Below are positions 11,101 through 23,500 of a DNA stretch of 64,000 bases, piece after piece. A program made the translations under genes and the position numbers. This DNA comes from Drosophila miranda (Eukaryota; Arthropoda; Insecta; Diptera; Drosophilidae), in assembly GCF_003369915.1 (NCBI RefSeq), contig NC_046673.1, positions 10,834,001-10,898,000 of the forward strand, written 5' to 3'. Within the stretch, counting starts at the first letter, position 1, and every line of letters begins with the position of its first letter. The notes under the pieces were generated by a model, which worked only from the letters and a program-made list of their open reading frames with translations, was not told the DNA's origin and searched no databases.

Positions 11101-11836
11101 TGGGTGGAGGAGTCGTAAACACCTCCAAGACGACCACGACAACCACCACGCATCATTATGACGATGCTATGGCAGATAGCACCGGCCAGAGGCACCGCAG
11201 GGACCAGAACCAGAACCAAAACCAGAAGCAAAGGCTGATGCAGACACAGCGCAGGGGGACGCATGGCATTGCGTATATGATTCAGTTCGGGGATAGCGAA
11301 ATGCTGCAAACAATGTCGCTGCAGGATCACCTACAGCTCGCCCGCCCCAAGTTCTGTGCCAAGTCGAAGCAGCGCAAGGCCATACTCAATGAAATGCAGA
11401 TGCTACGCAGCGAGAGGCGGCGCGAACTGGAGGAGCTGCTCGGGGAGGATGTCAGCTTGGAGACACTGGACAGGCGGCTTCAACGACTGCCACCGCCAGT
11501 CACATGTAAGCACCACACAGATCACAGCAATCAGTTCAATCCTTCAATCCTTTACCCCGCAGCTTGTGTCAGAGTTTTCACCACGAAGGAGATGAAGGCC
11601 ATGACCAGCAAACGATGCCAGCGACTGCCCGAAGTGGTGGCCGCACAGAATCGTGAGCGCGAGGAGCGACGGCGTCGCGGCAATCGCCTCATGCGGGATG
11701 TCTTCAATCGGGTATGCTTTCATTTTCTTACTTTTAAAATTATTTTCTTATTTGTTCCGTTTCATTCTGTTAGCGCATGCAAAGCCGCGTGTCCAAGGGA
11801 AAGATTTCCCTCAACCACAGCCTGACAATCATTTAG
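8153..11836 (+). CDS. Alms1: ALMS1-family centrosomal protein
   Basis: Five exons (8153-9491, 9552-10774, 10848-11505, 11563-11711, 11774-11836) join in frame to give 1143 residues. ALMS1 family proteins act at centrosomes and basal bodies. D. melanogaster has two tandem copies, Alms1a and Alms1b, and Alms1a is required for centriole duplication in male germline stem cells. The key evidence is the C-terminal ALMS motif: VFTTKEMKAM, then KRCQRLPEV, then a charged helix ending LMRDVFNRR. The rest is low complexity: Ser- and Pro-rich segments, a poly-Pro run near residue 730 and long Gln/His tracts. I place the start at the ATG at 8153; the open frame extends upstream without another ATG. The third intron is only 57 bp and stays open in frame, so a reader could miss it. 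A poly(A) signal lies at 11923-11928. Only one copy is present here. Confidence 0.85.
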
Positions 11837-14680
11837 GAGTCGCTCCCCAAAATAGAGACAACACATTGCCAGTTGAAGGCTTGATTTAAGTTTTTAAATT
11901 CTCATTTTTAAATGTTTTTTCAAATAAAATAATTCAAATTATCCTTTAAATTGCGTGGCGCCATCTGTGCGGCTTTACAGTTACTTTACAGAACAGAACA
12001 GGGCGGGCCACTTAACAGTGCAATAACAAAGTTGGGTTCAGTTATTATTATTTTCCATTTTTTCAGCTCAGCCTACATAAAAAAAGATAAATTAATTTTA
12101 CTTGTAATTCTAGAGTCCCAATAAACTCCCCTAAAAATGTATGTATTTGTAGTGTTCATTAATGTAGTGCTCGGATTAATTCCGCATTTATTCAAATCTG
12201 GCGCCAACCATAAAAATGCACCGCGCTTGTGCACAGCAGGGTATATATACTAGCCACCTTAATTTCCAGTTAGGGATGGAAGAGAAGTTAATTTACTCGT
12301 CGGAAGCGGCGGTGACAGTATTTTTAATTTTTTTTGTTGAGCCTGCACCTTAATTAAGAAAAATTAACACATTTCACTATGTATGTGTGTGTGTGCGTGC
12401 ATGTGTGTATGGTGCAGCTACAGCACTAGTAAGCAGCGAGATACTCCTGTGAACAAATTAAATTCGTCCTCCGCTCTCGTCAATATCGGTTATCGGTTGC
12501 CGTTGTTGTTGTCGTCGTCGCCGCCGTCATTCAATGTTCTTCTCGTAGTCGCAGTTAGGTGACCATTTACGGTGTATTATATGCTTTTCTGTATATTTTG
12601 ACGTCGAAATTGAGTTAAAAGTATTTGGGCTTATCGGTATATAATGGTATATTTCATCAATATATTAAATTTCAGTTTTAAGCAACAGGGTATATGGTAT
12701 AGATACTTTCGTAAACAGATTTTTTAATTTTCGCTCTCTCAATCGTGCCACCCTGCATCATTTATTACACTGGATTGCATTCATATCCTTGGTCACTCAT
12801 TCACTCTCAAACTTTAGCGCGCAGCTCTAGCGATTGTCAGTCGACTCAATCTATGTAATCAGAATGTAAAAAAGGTTTTTATCGGTATATTTTGACGCTA
12901 TATACTAGAATATGTGTATGGGTATGTTAAAAATAAGGCATGTAAAGAAGTGGTTTCGCACACTGGCGCTTCCAAACATTGAAAATTGCATCAAAATGTA
13001 GTTACTATGTAGCAGAGGTGCAGTTAGCGTGTAGCTACCATGTACAACAAATTTAATTTTTTCAAATTGTTGGTTTTTGTTCAAACCTTATTTTATAAAC
13101 AATCATTGGATTTATATTGACAGACGAGTACTTAAAATAAGCCAGTCTTGTAGGAAAATGATTCATGAATCGGATAGGGCATGGCTAAATGATAGCTAGT
13201 TCGCAATATTCACCCGAATATCAAAATCGAGGTCATACTGTATATATTTAATCGGGTTGAATCGGTATGGATCGGTAGCAACAATGACGTGACATTCCAT
13301 ACACACTTACGTTTCATGCCGCCGTGCATTGACTTTGTTTGTTTAAACCTTGTTTTAGAAAAAAATACAATAAAAGCAAGGACCTAAAACTATACAATGT
13401 TGTAGAAAATTAATTCATTAATCGGATCAAAATTATGTGGGCATAGTTAAATGTGCTATATAGCTGAGAATATTCCACGGAAGATCAAAATTGATGAATG
13501 TTTTGAATCGGTAATGGCCCGGTTGACAAAATTTAAATCCTTGTCGTTCATATTCAAAAAATTTATATTTGGCGCGCACCACTCGTATTCAGTCCAGAAT
13601 TGAGAAAATGTTTGTCATCCCAGGTATCAGGATCGAGATAAATATATAAAAGATACTAATAATGTACTTGAATATGTCTAAAGAATATAAATTTGAGAAA
13701 AGGTCTTTATAAATTACGTTTTATCTTCATATAAAATTATCGAAATAGGGTACACAAAGGCCCATGCGGGCATCATGTCGTAAAATACTAGCCACATTGC
13801 GACTGTTCTTTTGTTGAACTATTTTGTTTAAACCTTGTTTTAGCCAAAATACAATAAAAGCAAGGACTAAAAAAAGGTATTCATCAACGGCCTAAAATGA
13901 TGTGGGCAGAACTAAGGGTTTTAGTTAGCCAGCATTATTCAACGGAATATAAAAAACGGGGAATATGTAAAATATAACTTGAATTCGTCAGTATATTTAC
14001 GGTATATTTTTTAAATGAGACCGTATATTTTGGTATTTATTTGAATCGGGTAGAATCTGTAATAACCGGTTCACAACAATGAGTCCCATTCCATGCACAC
14101 ATACCCTGGGGGAATGGATGTTATAGAATTGTGAATATGTTTGTCATCCCAGGCAAAAACAATTTATTTTCAATATATTTTAATATTATTCAATATTATT
14201 TAATATTATTTTCAATATTTCAACGATATTTTAAAGCTTATTGTCTTCTTGCAGAGACCAAGAATAGGTATCAGGATCGAGATATATATACAAAACAATT
14301 TGAGAACAGGTCTTTATAAATTTCGATTTATCTTCATATAAAATTAACGAAATAGGGTATAAAATGCCTACACACGCATCATGTCTTCAAATACCAAATC
14401 GACTGTTTTTTGGTTGAACTATTTTGTTTAAGCCTTGTTTTAGCCAAAATACAATAAAAGCCAGGACTAAGAACTAGCCAATCTTAAAGAAAATTTATTC
14501 ATCAACGACCTAAAATTATGTGGGTAGAACTAAGGGTTTTAGTTAGCCAGCATTATTCAACGGAATATCAAAAACGAGGAATATGTAAAATAGACCTTGA
14601 ATTCGTCAGTATATTTACGGTATATTTTTTAAATGAGACGGTATGTTTCGATATATTACTGAGGGTCGGACGATATATTT
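11837..14680. repeat. AT-rich tandem repeat array upstream of minibrain
   Basis: After the ALMS1 3' end there is no gene. From about 13060 a unit recurs in the same orientation. Each copy starts with a version of TTGTTTAAACCTTGTTTTAG (near 13074, 13338, 13822 and 14424) followed by CAATAAAAGCAAGGA. A GTGGGCA(G/T)A segment, a CCAGCATTATTCAACGGAAT segment and GGTATATTTT elements come next. The last two spacings are about 484 and 602 bp. The copies near 13820 and 14420 are nearly identical over several hundred bases, so that duplication looks recent. GGTATATTTT matches the core-promoter Motif 6 consensus. An inverted, more diverged copy lies at 44.9-45.5 kb. The family is not identified; it may be a decayed non-autonomous DNA element. 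Confidence 0.65.
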
Positions 14681-14708
14681 TATCGATAAGTCCGCATCGG
14701 TCACACTA
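14681..14708 (+). promoter_or_regulatory. DRE plus Motif 1 core promoter of minibrain
   Basis: An exact DRE (TATCGATA) at 14681-14688 is followed by Motif 1 (GGTCACACTA) at 14699-14708, preceded by C as in the YGGTCACACTR consensus. Motif 1 is bound by M1BP and normally lies at the transcription start of fly housekeeping-type genes. Motif 6-like GGTATATTTT elements lie just upstream, inside the repeat array. I infer this is the distal minibrain promoter because a GC-richer leader-like exon with a strong donor follows. Confidence 0.65.
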
Positions 14709-15652
14709 ATACGAAACGCTGAGCATAAATTTTTGTGTGTGGTTTATTTTTTGTTATTGTGTTTCCAATTCTCCATTTGGTAATTAAGTGAGTGAAAAAA
14801 TAACAGCCTTAAATCCCCCTACCGACGCCCATCGACAGTGCAGTGCATGCAGGCGAATCGCGGGGAAAGCCGCCGCCAATTATCAAACGGAAAAAATTAA
14901 CGCATAGCATTCCAATTTCGTTGTCTGTTTTTTTTTTCTTCTTTTTCTCCCTCTCGCTCGCTCGCTCTCTCTTTCTGTCTCTCCGCTCATTTGGTGTGCC
15001 TTTTTTGTACACTGCTGCTGCGGCCGTGTGCCGACCGACCGACCGTGCTGCTACCCGCTCCCGCACCGCTCCTCGCTGTTGCGACGCGCTCTTTTGTTGG
15101 CCCGCAGACGGCCGGACGGGACAAACTGACAGCCAAGACGAATCGTATATTTTTTTGTTTTTGCTTTTTCGGTTTTCAATTGAAAGCGATGAAATTCTCA
15201 TGCGTGTGTGTATTTAATCAATTATTTTAGCATTCGAGTGCAAGCATTGCTGAAGGGAAAATACAGCAGCAGCACCAACAACAACAAGTAACAAAAAAGA
15301 AAAGAAAAATTTTTTGTTTGTCAGTTCTGTCTCTGTCTCTTTCGCTCTCTATACGGGAGTGTGTGTTTGTGTGAGTGTGTTAGTGTGCGTTCGCGTGCGT
15401 GTGTGCAGGAGCAGCAGCGCAGCGTCGTCATCAACGTCTCTTCTTCTACTTTCAAGTGAAACATGTTTTTATGCAGCAGCAGAAATAACAACAACAACCA
15501 AAGCAGCAGCTGCAACAATCAACAAAAACAACAAGCGCCATTTGCTGTTTGTGGAATAAAGCAATAATAACATAGAAAACAAGCGTCAGTGTAAAATTAA
15601 TAACAAAAGCAGCGGCATCGGTAGAACAGCAGCAGCAGCATTCAGTCCAAAT
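14709..15652 (+). other. Probable noncoding first exon of minibrain
   Basis: The region after the promoter changes composition: pyrimidine tracts, CAG/CAA-rich stretches and GC-rich segments typical of long fly 5' leaders. It ends at a consensus donor, CCAAAT followed by GTAAGT at 15653. No long plus-strand frame is conserved-looking. Assignment to minibrain is by position, being the next plus-strand coding gene. It is not proven. Confidence 0.45.
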
Positions 15653-17188
15653 GTAAGTGATGTTTGGTTATGTTGAAAAGGCAAAAGAGAAACGAGAGAG
15701 CGAGAGCGGAGTGGAAAAGAAGTCAAAGCCAGGCGTCAGGAAAACAACACTGCAGTGTTAACGATTAACAGCGTGCTGTTAAACGCAGCAGGCCCAAACA
15801 TATTGAATTTACCGGCATTTTTTCTGCTTGCCCCTCCCCCATCGACCACTTCTTATTGGATGGGAAGCAAACGAGGGGGGCGGAAAAGAGAGGGAAAAAG
15901 ATCCACCTGCTGACAAAAATCCACAATGCACTACAAAAATCTTGGTTGCTCATTTTGTTAATGCACAAAATGAACTCTTAGATCCGGCAAACCTTTTTGC
16001 GGCGCAGCTGCATCGGCGTCCTTCGCTCCACGCTCCATGCTCGTCTCTCTATCTCTCTCTGCATCTTTTGTATATGTGTATGTCCTGTACTTGTGTCTGC
16101 AAATGAAGAGGCACAGTGGCAAAATGCTTTTGTGTTTGTGTGTGAAAATGGTTTTCCCTAAAATATTAAGTATTATAACGGTGCTAATTGAAAATTTAAT
16201 TGACTTTTGTTTTAATGAACAAATGGAAGAGAGCTTTCCATGTTTGTGCGTGTGTGTGTTCGTGTTTTCCCCGCTCTTCGCACGTTTTTTTTTTTGTTTT
16301 TGCAGACTGCAAAATGCGCGCGCCCTTACGCTCTCTCTCTCTCCCACTGCTATTCTCTTTGCGGCGGCCGCCCTTTGCTCTTCCGTTGGCGTTTCAAGTT
16401 TCAACAACGTTGGCTGCTGCCGCCGGCAATAACAACAACACTTAGCAATGCGGCGCAACAGCGCACTGAGGTGGCAACCCTGCCATTTCACCACCCCTTC
16501 CCCCCGCCACCCCATACAGTCCACCCATTCATCGTTGCCGCCCCTCCGCCCTCGCCCCTTGGGATAAATGTAAATGCCTCTTGCCGCATGGCAAACAGCT
16601 GGACAACAGGCCGCTGGGAAATTTTGGACAGCAGCTGTTTTTGCCCCCAACGAAGAAGCGAACGAGGGAAATTCTTAAAGGAATCTCAAAATCACGAGGC
16701 TATAGATGTCAGCCTCAGGATATCAAGATATCCTCATCCCAAAGATTTCCAAAGAAATCATCCCCAAATTCAATTCGGCAACAGTTAAAGACATTTGTTA
16801 GGCGATCTCTGATTAATATTTCGCAATTTAGAACTTCTTCATCTGAGATTTTCAAGCATAGAAAAGATATATGAGGATTTTAATGAATACTTCAAATAAT
16901 TTCCATAAGAACCAAACCAGTTCTCAGGCATTACCAGAAGACATATCCCTCAGAATAATTTGTTCAAGGGCATGCCTCTTGTGAGCATCTTTTGGTAATA
17001 TCACCATATTTATAATCCGTAATTGAAGAGAATAATGCTATCTGAACGTACTACGATGATTGATTCCCGAATCGAATGGAATGTTTTCCATCCAACTCTG
17101 GATTATTTAAAATTCCTGTCATTTAAGAAATAAACTTTAATAACAAATTCAGGGGAACATCAAATGTCAAAGGAAGAAGCAAATCAAT
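15653..17188. other. Minibrain intron, left of the nested gene
   Basis: Noncoding AT-rich intron with T-rich, CT-rich and GT-rich simple tracts (for example near 16245-16265 and 16325-16350). No exon or mobile element is recognised. Confidence 0.45.
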
Positions 17189-18160
17189 TTAAATATGTTG
17201 CTTCTGTTGCAGCATCTTGGCTTCACGTTGGTGGCGGCGCTGGTCATAGAGCGCAAGAATACCTTTAATATAGGCTCTGGCCTCTTGTTGCCCCTTGGGT
17301 GTGGATGCCGCGGCTTCGAGCTTTTGTCGGGCCTCTGCAACCTTTTGTCGGGCCTCTGCAGTCTTTTGTCGGGCCTCTGCAGCCGCAGTGGCTGCCTGTT
17401 TGACGGCCAGCGTCATCTTCTCGCACTCCTCGATGGCCGAAACTAGCTCGCGCTCGAGACGTTTGGCCCGCTCTTTGGCCTTGGCCACCATTTCGAACTT
17501 TTCCCGGAGATCGGCGATCACCTGCTTGTCGAGGGCATCGATGTCGACGAGCCTGGCCATGGCGTCTCTGATGATAATCTTGATGCGTCCCTTCTGGGCG
17601 TCGGCGCATGTGCTAGCCGCACTGGCGCTCTGGGCATTCGCCCCGCTGATCACCAGGGAGGCGCTCACCTGGCGGACCGCATCCTCGGCCTCGCGTAGCT
17701 GCCGCTGGAAGCTCTCGAAGATCGCCTCCTTGCCCTCCAGCACCGCATTGACGACACGGGCTGCCTGCATTGCCTTCTCCGCCAGTTGCGTTTTGACCAG
17801 TTTGGCGGCATCTTCTGCAGCACCGGCCTGTGCCTCATTGGCGGCCTTTGCCACCTCGGCGGCATTCTGGGCTATGGCTGCAGCCGCAGCATTTGGTCCC
17901 AGTCTCTGGCCAGAGTTCTTGCAAGAGTTGCTGGAACTGAAAGAGGAGGCATCCTGTGGCGGCTCATCGGTCATGGCACTCCCAGGATCACACGAAACGA
18001 TGTCGGAATCGTCTTCAAGCGGCTCTTGCTGTTCGTCACAGGAGTTGTCGTCATCGGTATAGAAGCTGCCATAGCATTCCGGTAGTCCACGAGATCCCTG
18101 GACCACCAGAGGCGCGACAGGCAGCAAGAGGAGAAGGGCTATAGTATAGAATATTTTCAT
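17189..18160 (-). CDS. DUF745-family secreted coiled-coil protein, nested in a minibrain intron
   Basis: A single-exon frame of 323 residues on the opposite strand to minibrain. The first 22 residues (MKIFYTIALLLLLPVAPLVV, then QG) form a clear signal peptide. An acidic Cys-containing segment follows (to about 85). The body is Ala-rich helix, beginning AAAAAIAQNAAEVAKAANEA and continuing through KTQLAEKAMQAARVVNAVLE. This pattern is typical of the Drosophila DUF745 family, whose function I do not know and which includes several tissue-restricted, often male-biased genes. Near residue 260-285 the hexapeptide AEARQK is repeated three times, matched by near-perfect DNA repeats at about 17323-17390. 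The 5' flank contains tandem repeats that may lie in its promoter. The frame looks intact and expressed. Confidence 0.8.
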   Translation of the reverse strand: MKIFYTIALLLLLPVAPLVVQGSRGLPECYGSFYTDDDNSCDEQQEPLEDDSDIVSCDPGSAMTDEPPQDASSFSSSNSCKNSGQRLGPNAAAAAIAQNAAEVAKAANEAQAGAAEDAAKLVKTQLAEKAMQAARVVNAVLEGKEAIFESFQRQLREAEDAVRQVSASLVISGANAQSASAASTCADAQKGRIKIIIRDAMARLVDIDALDKQVIADLREKFEMVAKAKERAKRLERELVSAIEECEKMTLAVKQAATAAAEARQKTAEARQKVAEARQKLEAAASTPKGQQEARAYIKGILALYDQRRHQREAKMLQQKQHI

Positions 18161-18350
18161 CGTTTTTTTTTTTGTTAGCAGTTTCCAAAAAATTTGTTTT
18201 TTTTTTCAACTTTTTTGTTAGCAGTTTCCAAAGAATTTATTTTTTTTTTCAACTTTTTTGTTAGCAGTTTCCAAAGAATTTCAGAAGGTTTGTGATAGGA
18301 GACCGACTAACCATCGGTTTGTGATAGGAGATCGACTAACCATCGCCTGC
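18161..18350. repeat. Two adjacent short tandem repeats upstream of the DUF745 gene
   Basis: A unit of about 45-50 bp containing GTTAGCAGTTTCCAAA and a long T run is repeated three times (about 18165-18280). It is followed directly by two copies of a 30 bp unit, GGTTTGTGATAGGAGA(C/T)CGA then CTAACCATC (about 18288-18347). They sit directly at the 5' end of the minus-strand DUF745 gene, so they could lie in its leader or promoter. Confidence 0.75.
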
Positions 18351-20492
18351 TTTTGGGGCTCCCTTTTCGGGTTTTTTGGCAGATTAAACTCAGAAACCAG
18401 TAATCAGTTCAAAACCCTTCAAAAACTCGGTTGAAATCAATAATCGATATCTTTCATCGTTGATGTTTTGTTAGAAACGAATGTGTCCTTTCACTTGTGA
18501 GAACAAAGCTTCAGACAGCCCCTTATTATTTCTGTCTCTATCTCTTGGGGCCCCCCCTCCCTTAAGAAACGATTAATTGCCTAAATGCGTTTCGAAAAAT
18601 ACTTCCATTAGGAGGCCCCCAACAATTGCGCAGCACTTGCGCTTACGCTAACGTTGACGCCGACGCCGATGCTTCGGTCAACAGCAGCAGCACACGTGTT
18701 GTGCGAAAGAGGGGGCTGCAGAGCAAAGCTCACCAGCGAGAGAGAAGAGAGGCGGCAGTCGCCGCATCAACTGTCATTTATTCACAACAAAACAGATGCT
18801 TTTACACGTGCTGTCTGTCGGGTGCTGTCGCTGCTGCCGCTGCCGCTAGGCCTTGCGCCACGACCGCTGTCGACGTCACACGTTTTGACATCCATCGCTT
18901 TTTGGTTAGCAGATGATGAAGGGCTGCCGGGAGAGGAAGAATACTCCTCTCTCTCCCTCTCTCTATATATCCGCTGCGACCATTCGAATAATTTCCCATG
19001 CAATAAATACATTTTTTTTTGCTGTTGCTGCAATCAGCGCACCAGCGACAAATGATATTCTCGCACAATAAAACTTATAACATTTTGCCCCTTATAATAT
19101 TTTCAATGAAATGCCAAGAGATGAAAGGCGGTATTCTTTATTCTAGAGAGACTCTAGCAGGGAATGGAATTTTCCAAAAGAAAATGTTTTATATATATAA
19201 TTTATTGGAAAAGTTGAAGCGGATAGAAAGGTCGGGAAAGTGCCGACTGGAAAAACACCGACGTCGCAGGCAAAAATAACATCTAATTATAATTTGTATT
19301 CTCTCTTTGCGCCACCTGCCCGTAGTATTGTGTTGTCTCTCTTTCTTTCCTTCCGATTGCAGTCGCAGTCGCAGTCGGCGGCAGCAGAGCAGCAAGCAGA
19401 CGATCGTTTCTGCTGCTGCATTCTCTCCGCTGCTTTCAATGCCATTGTCAAAGCTCTGCGCCGTCGCCGTTGGTTATCAATGAATGCGCAGTTTTGAATT
19501 ACCATAAAAAAACAGAACATTGAGAACAACAAAAAGGGGGAGCGAGAGAGAGAGGGAGAAAGAGAAAGTGGAAGTAGAATACAGGGGAAGATGGTAGTGG
19601 CAACAGCTTTAAAGGGGTCACGACACTTTTGATACCCTTTTTTCAAAGATTGATGTTCAGCATATCAGAACATATACAAGGTATATATAGTACGATATAC
19701 TAAACCGATTTTGATCAAGGGCCGTTAGGTATTTAAGTACCCATAAGCTTTTGATTAAGGGAATTTTTTGCGCAGTGTAACAGGGGAAAGAATACTAAAC
19801 ACTTTTCATAGAGGTAAACCCTGGTAGAGATCTCTAGGTAGAATAATATATTTCTGTATTCTTGTCTTTAATATTCGAATATTCGAGGTAAAAATAATGA
19901 TCTTATATAGGTAAAAATGGCAAAAATATCCTTGAAGATAATTAATTCTCAATCCTAAACTCAAAGGGATTTTAAAATATATATATCGCGTTTCGAATTC
20001 TCCGATTCTCCGTTCTCTTACGATCCCACAGTCTCGCAAGTCTTTATGTCTATTATTATTGGCACATGTTGGAGGCATTTTGTTGAGCTTTTATTGCGTA
20101 TTGAGCAAAAATCAACTTTATACACACAGCCATAAATTGCCGTGTCTATGTGACCTTGTCCATGTGTACGGGGAAGGCAGTCCAGTCGTCGTCGTCGGCG
20201 TCGACGCTGCTGCGAAACAAAGCTCTGCGACTGCGCCGCGCCGCGACGCGAATGCCGTGCGCTTCGTTTCGGTTTCCAGTGTTGTTTCGACAGAATCGGT
20301 CATTGAACTTTGAACCACAACACACAAAACAGTAAAAACAACAACAGCGATATATAATAAGCTCTCCCCCCTCTCTCTCTCTCTCTCTCTATCTTTTGCG
20401 GCATGTAAATTCCAAACAGTCTCTCTTCCTCTCTCTCTCTTTCCCTACTACGCACTTAACCGAAAAATCAGCCAAAAGAAAGATTGGGTGGG

Positions 20493-20535
<43 letters not shown>

Positions 20536-23500
20536 CAGAGAAAGCATGAAAGTCTTCTTTCTTTCGCTAAAAAAATAAATAAAAAATGCTTTCAAAAGCG
20601 CAAAAACCGTTTTGTTGTCGTTTATTATTATTCTTATTCTTTTTTTTTTGCATTTCTTTTTTCATTTCTTTCATTTTTTTTGTGGTTAATCAGCGATACT
20701 AACGAAGACGAAGGAGAAGAAATGGTAGAAGGGGGAAAGGGAATGGGGTAGGAGAGAGAAACGAACCCGCCTACGAAGTATTTTTAGTAGACAAAGTCGC
20801 ACCGCAACCGTCCGAAAATCTGGAGCACAAACACAAAAGCACACACATGCATACAAGTACAGTGATCACTCGAGAATGGTTGACTTGGACCCTTTCTTCT
20901 TTGCCGAAACAAACCCGTTTACGAATTAACACTGTGATCCATCCATCAGGAGAGAGCACTGTTATAAGATAACGTTCTTTCTTATGCGGTAGTAGAGGCG
21001 TTGCCCGCCACATGTTGCGCTGCTAAAAATAAAAAACCCCCCAAAGGAGGGGAAATCGTGGGAAAGCTTGCCAGAGGTAGTACTTAGTACTCCCCTTCCC
21101 CCCCACACCATTTATAAGATATTTTCAATTTTCAATTAGAGCCACAAACACAAACAAACAGATGGCAAAATGTTTGCAAGAAGAGGAGCAGCAGCAGCAG
21201 CAGCAGCCGGCCATCAATTTGGGTCAGCGCGAGTCGTGTGGGTGGCAGCAAAAGAAGAGAACGAACGTTGAGTGCCTGCCGCTGCCAGAGAGAGAGAGAG
21301 AGTTTTACTCTTACAAACACATACAGAGATAGATAGATAGATAGATAGACAGACACGCGCACAGTCACGTTTTGACGTCAAACGTCGCGCACAAAAAATG
21401 CCGCTAGAAAATTATGATCATAAACTGAGGGTTTGGTTTTGCGAAATACATAATCGCAGAGTTTAAGAGGCTTTGGTATCTGTCGGGATTTTACAGCCAA
21501 AGTCTACATGTGAATGACAATTTTGACATTCACACAAAAATATAAGAATTATGGAGCTTCAAAAAAGAAATATGCCGTAGTTTTAATGAACTCAAACGAC
21601 TTTTGCTCTTTTGTAGAAAAAATATGTTTCTCCCAAATATGTTTAGAAAAAAAAAAAAAATCTGTTTTGGGATTTCATTGTAAAAGGATTCCGAATCGCT
21701 AGTGTGTTTGTGGCCATTCGTTTATTAGAATTTTTTCTGCGAATTAACGTTATTCGACGATTGTAGAGGAAGGGTATACAATTTTCCATCCATTTTCCAC
21801 TATAAATAATTAAATATACAAATCACACACCTTTAGGTTATGGGATACCCTACCCTACCCCCTATACAGATGTTCGCTATTTCTCAGATTTAAGATATTC
21901 AATATCCGTATACCAAAAGTATTTTGAATTCCAGTTGCCATATCCATTCAATCTGTTTAAAAACCAGAAGGCGGCATCCCAGGAATCAGCGGCACCTTTT
22001 GGGGTTATCCGATTGCAATAATAATGAAATAAAGTTCTCACATTTGTAGATTCAAGATTATGGGATCATGGGATGATGGGGGCTGTATGTGAGCTATATC
22101 GTTGTTTATAGCAGATCATTTTTGATAGAAGAGATTCCATAAAATACCAAAATTGATAACGAGATATCAACCAACAGTACTCTTTGGCAGCTTGGAACGG
22201 AACTGTGATTTTGATTGAGGATCATTCTGGTACTCTACAAAAGGTATCACAAATCTCCTGGGGGGCGTGGGGGGGATTGCCAGGGTTGCCAGTGCGTAGG
22301 TTGCTGCTTCGTGTGTAGGAGGGCTCTGCTTTCTATTATATTTACTGCTGCTGCTGTCGATTTCGTGTTGGCCCAAAAATAAATGATGAAGCAGGCATTT
22401 GGTTGTTGCTGGCGGGCTAAAAATATCGAACAGCAGACAGGCAGGGCGGGGTAGGGGATAGGGAAAAGCAAACTGGCGACTTGTGACGTCACAGCGGGCA
22501 CTCGTGAAAATTGATAAGACCGTAAATAAATACAGGTACTGCCATTGTCTAAGGGTAGGGGTAGGGGATGGAGTCAGCCACATGATGATGGGCCCCTTCC
22601 ACAGATCCCCAGGGAATCTTCTGGCAAGCCCGGAAAGTGACTCATTTTATGGCCAAAAAGAATGATTCACAGCAGCGGCAATGATCATTCCGCATGGCAG
22701 GGACACCACCTCGCAGAGTGCACTTTTTTTTTTTTTTTCAAACTTGTTTTCTCTCTGTTTTGTGTCTTTTTTTTTGTGAATAATTTTCGCAGAAATCCCA
22801 TCCATTCACACGACCACAACAGAGATGTACAGTGGGAAGGTGGAAGAATTTCGGGATTTCTAATTTCGAATAAAATACTATTTTCCAATGATTATTCTAC
22901 TAAAAGCTATTAAAATTCTTGTACAAAATATTGTGTTTACCGTGAGTGATTTTTAGATTTAAAATATGAGCAATTTAGCAAAAGATTTTCAAGAATGATA
23001 GACCTTTTGGATAGACCTGTTTATCTATGGTATCTTTCATTTTTGCAATATCTACTGCGCCATGAAATGTTTGTGTTTTCGAGTCACGAAATGCAAATAA
23101 TACAGAATAAAAGGGTTCGAAAATCTTTAAAGATTATAAATATTAAAAACGTGTGTGGCATTAGCCAAATTCCTACAATTTGTAAAGGTTTCTATTTAAA
23201 ATAATATAGGGTTTTCAGTTTTTCACAAAGGGGAGGGGAAACACCTGTAAGGGGAAGGCAAAAAGGTAAAAAGTTCTAACAGTCGGGCAAGGGTTTCGAT
23301 TTACCGTTCACCGAGTGATTACTGTACCAAAAAACAGAAAAAAGGCTATGCAGTAGCAGACGAGGTGGCAACGCTCTGCCTCTCTGGCCCCTGGCAACAA
23401 CAACTCTCGACTCTGCTCTCCTCCAAATGCCGACATGTGCCGCCACCCGCCAGCCGCCAGAACGAAGTTACAGCCAAAAGAAAAAGGCCAGAGCAAAGCA

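Noticed and set aside
14681-14708. Idea that DRE and Motif 1 here are just part of a transposon
   Set aside because: A leader-like exon with a consensus donor follows directly, so a working promoter is the better reading, even if repeat-derived.
15958-16650. A 230-codon minus-strand frame in the minibrain intron
   Set aside because: It has no recognisable motif, covers simple repeats and shows no coding composition.
20371-20529. CT and GA tracts as a GAGA-factor regulatory element
   Set aside because: Simple dinucleotide repeats are widespread in these introns and nothing here separates function from slippage.
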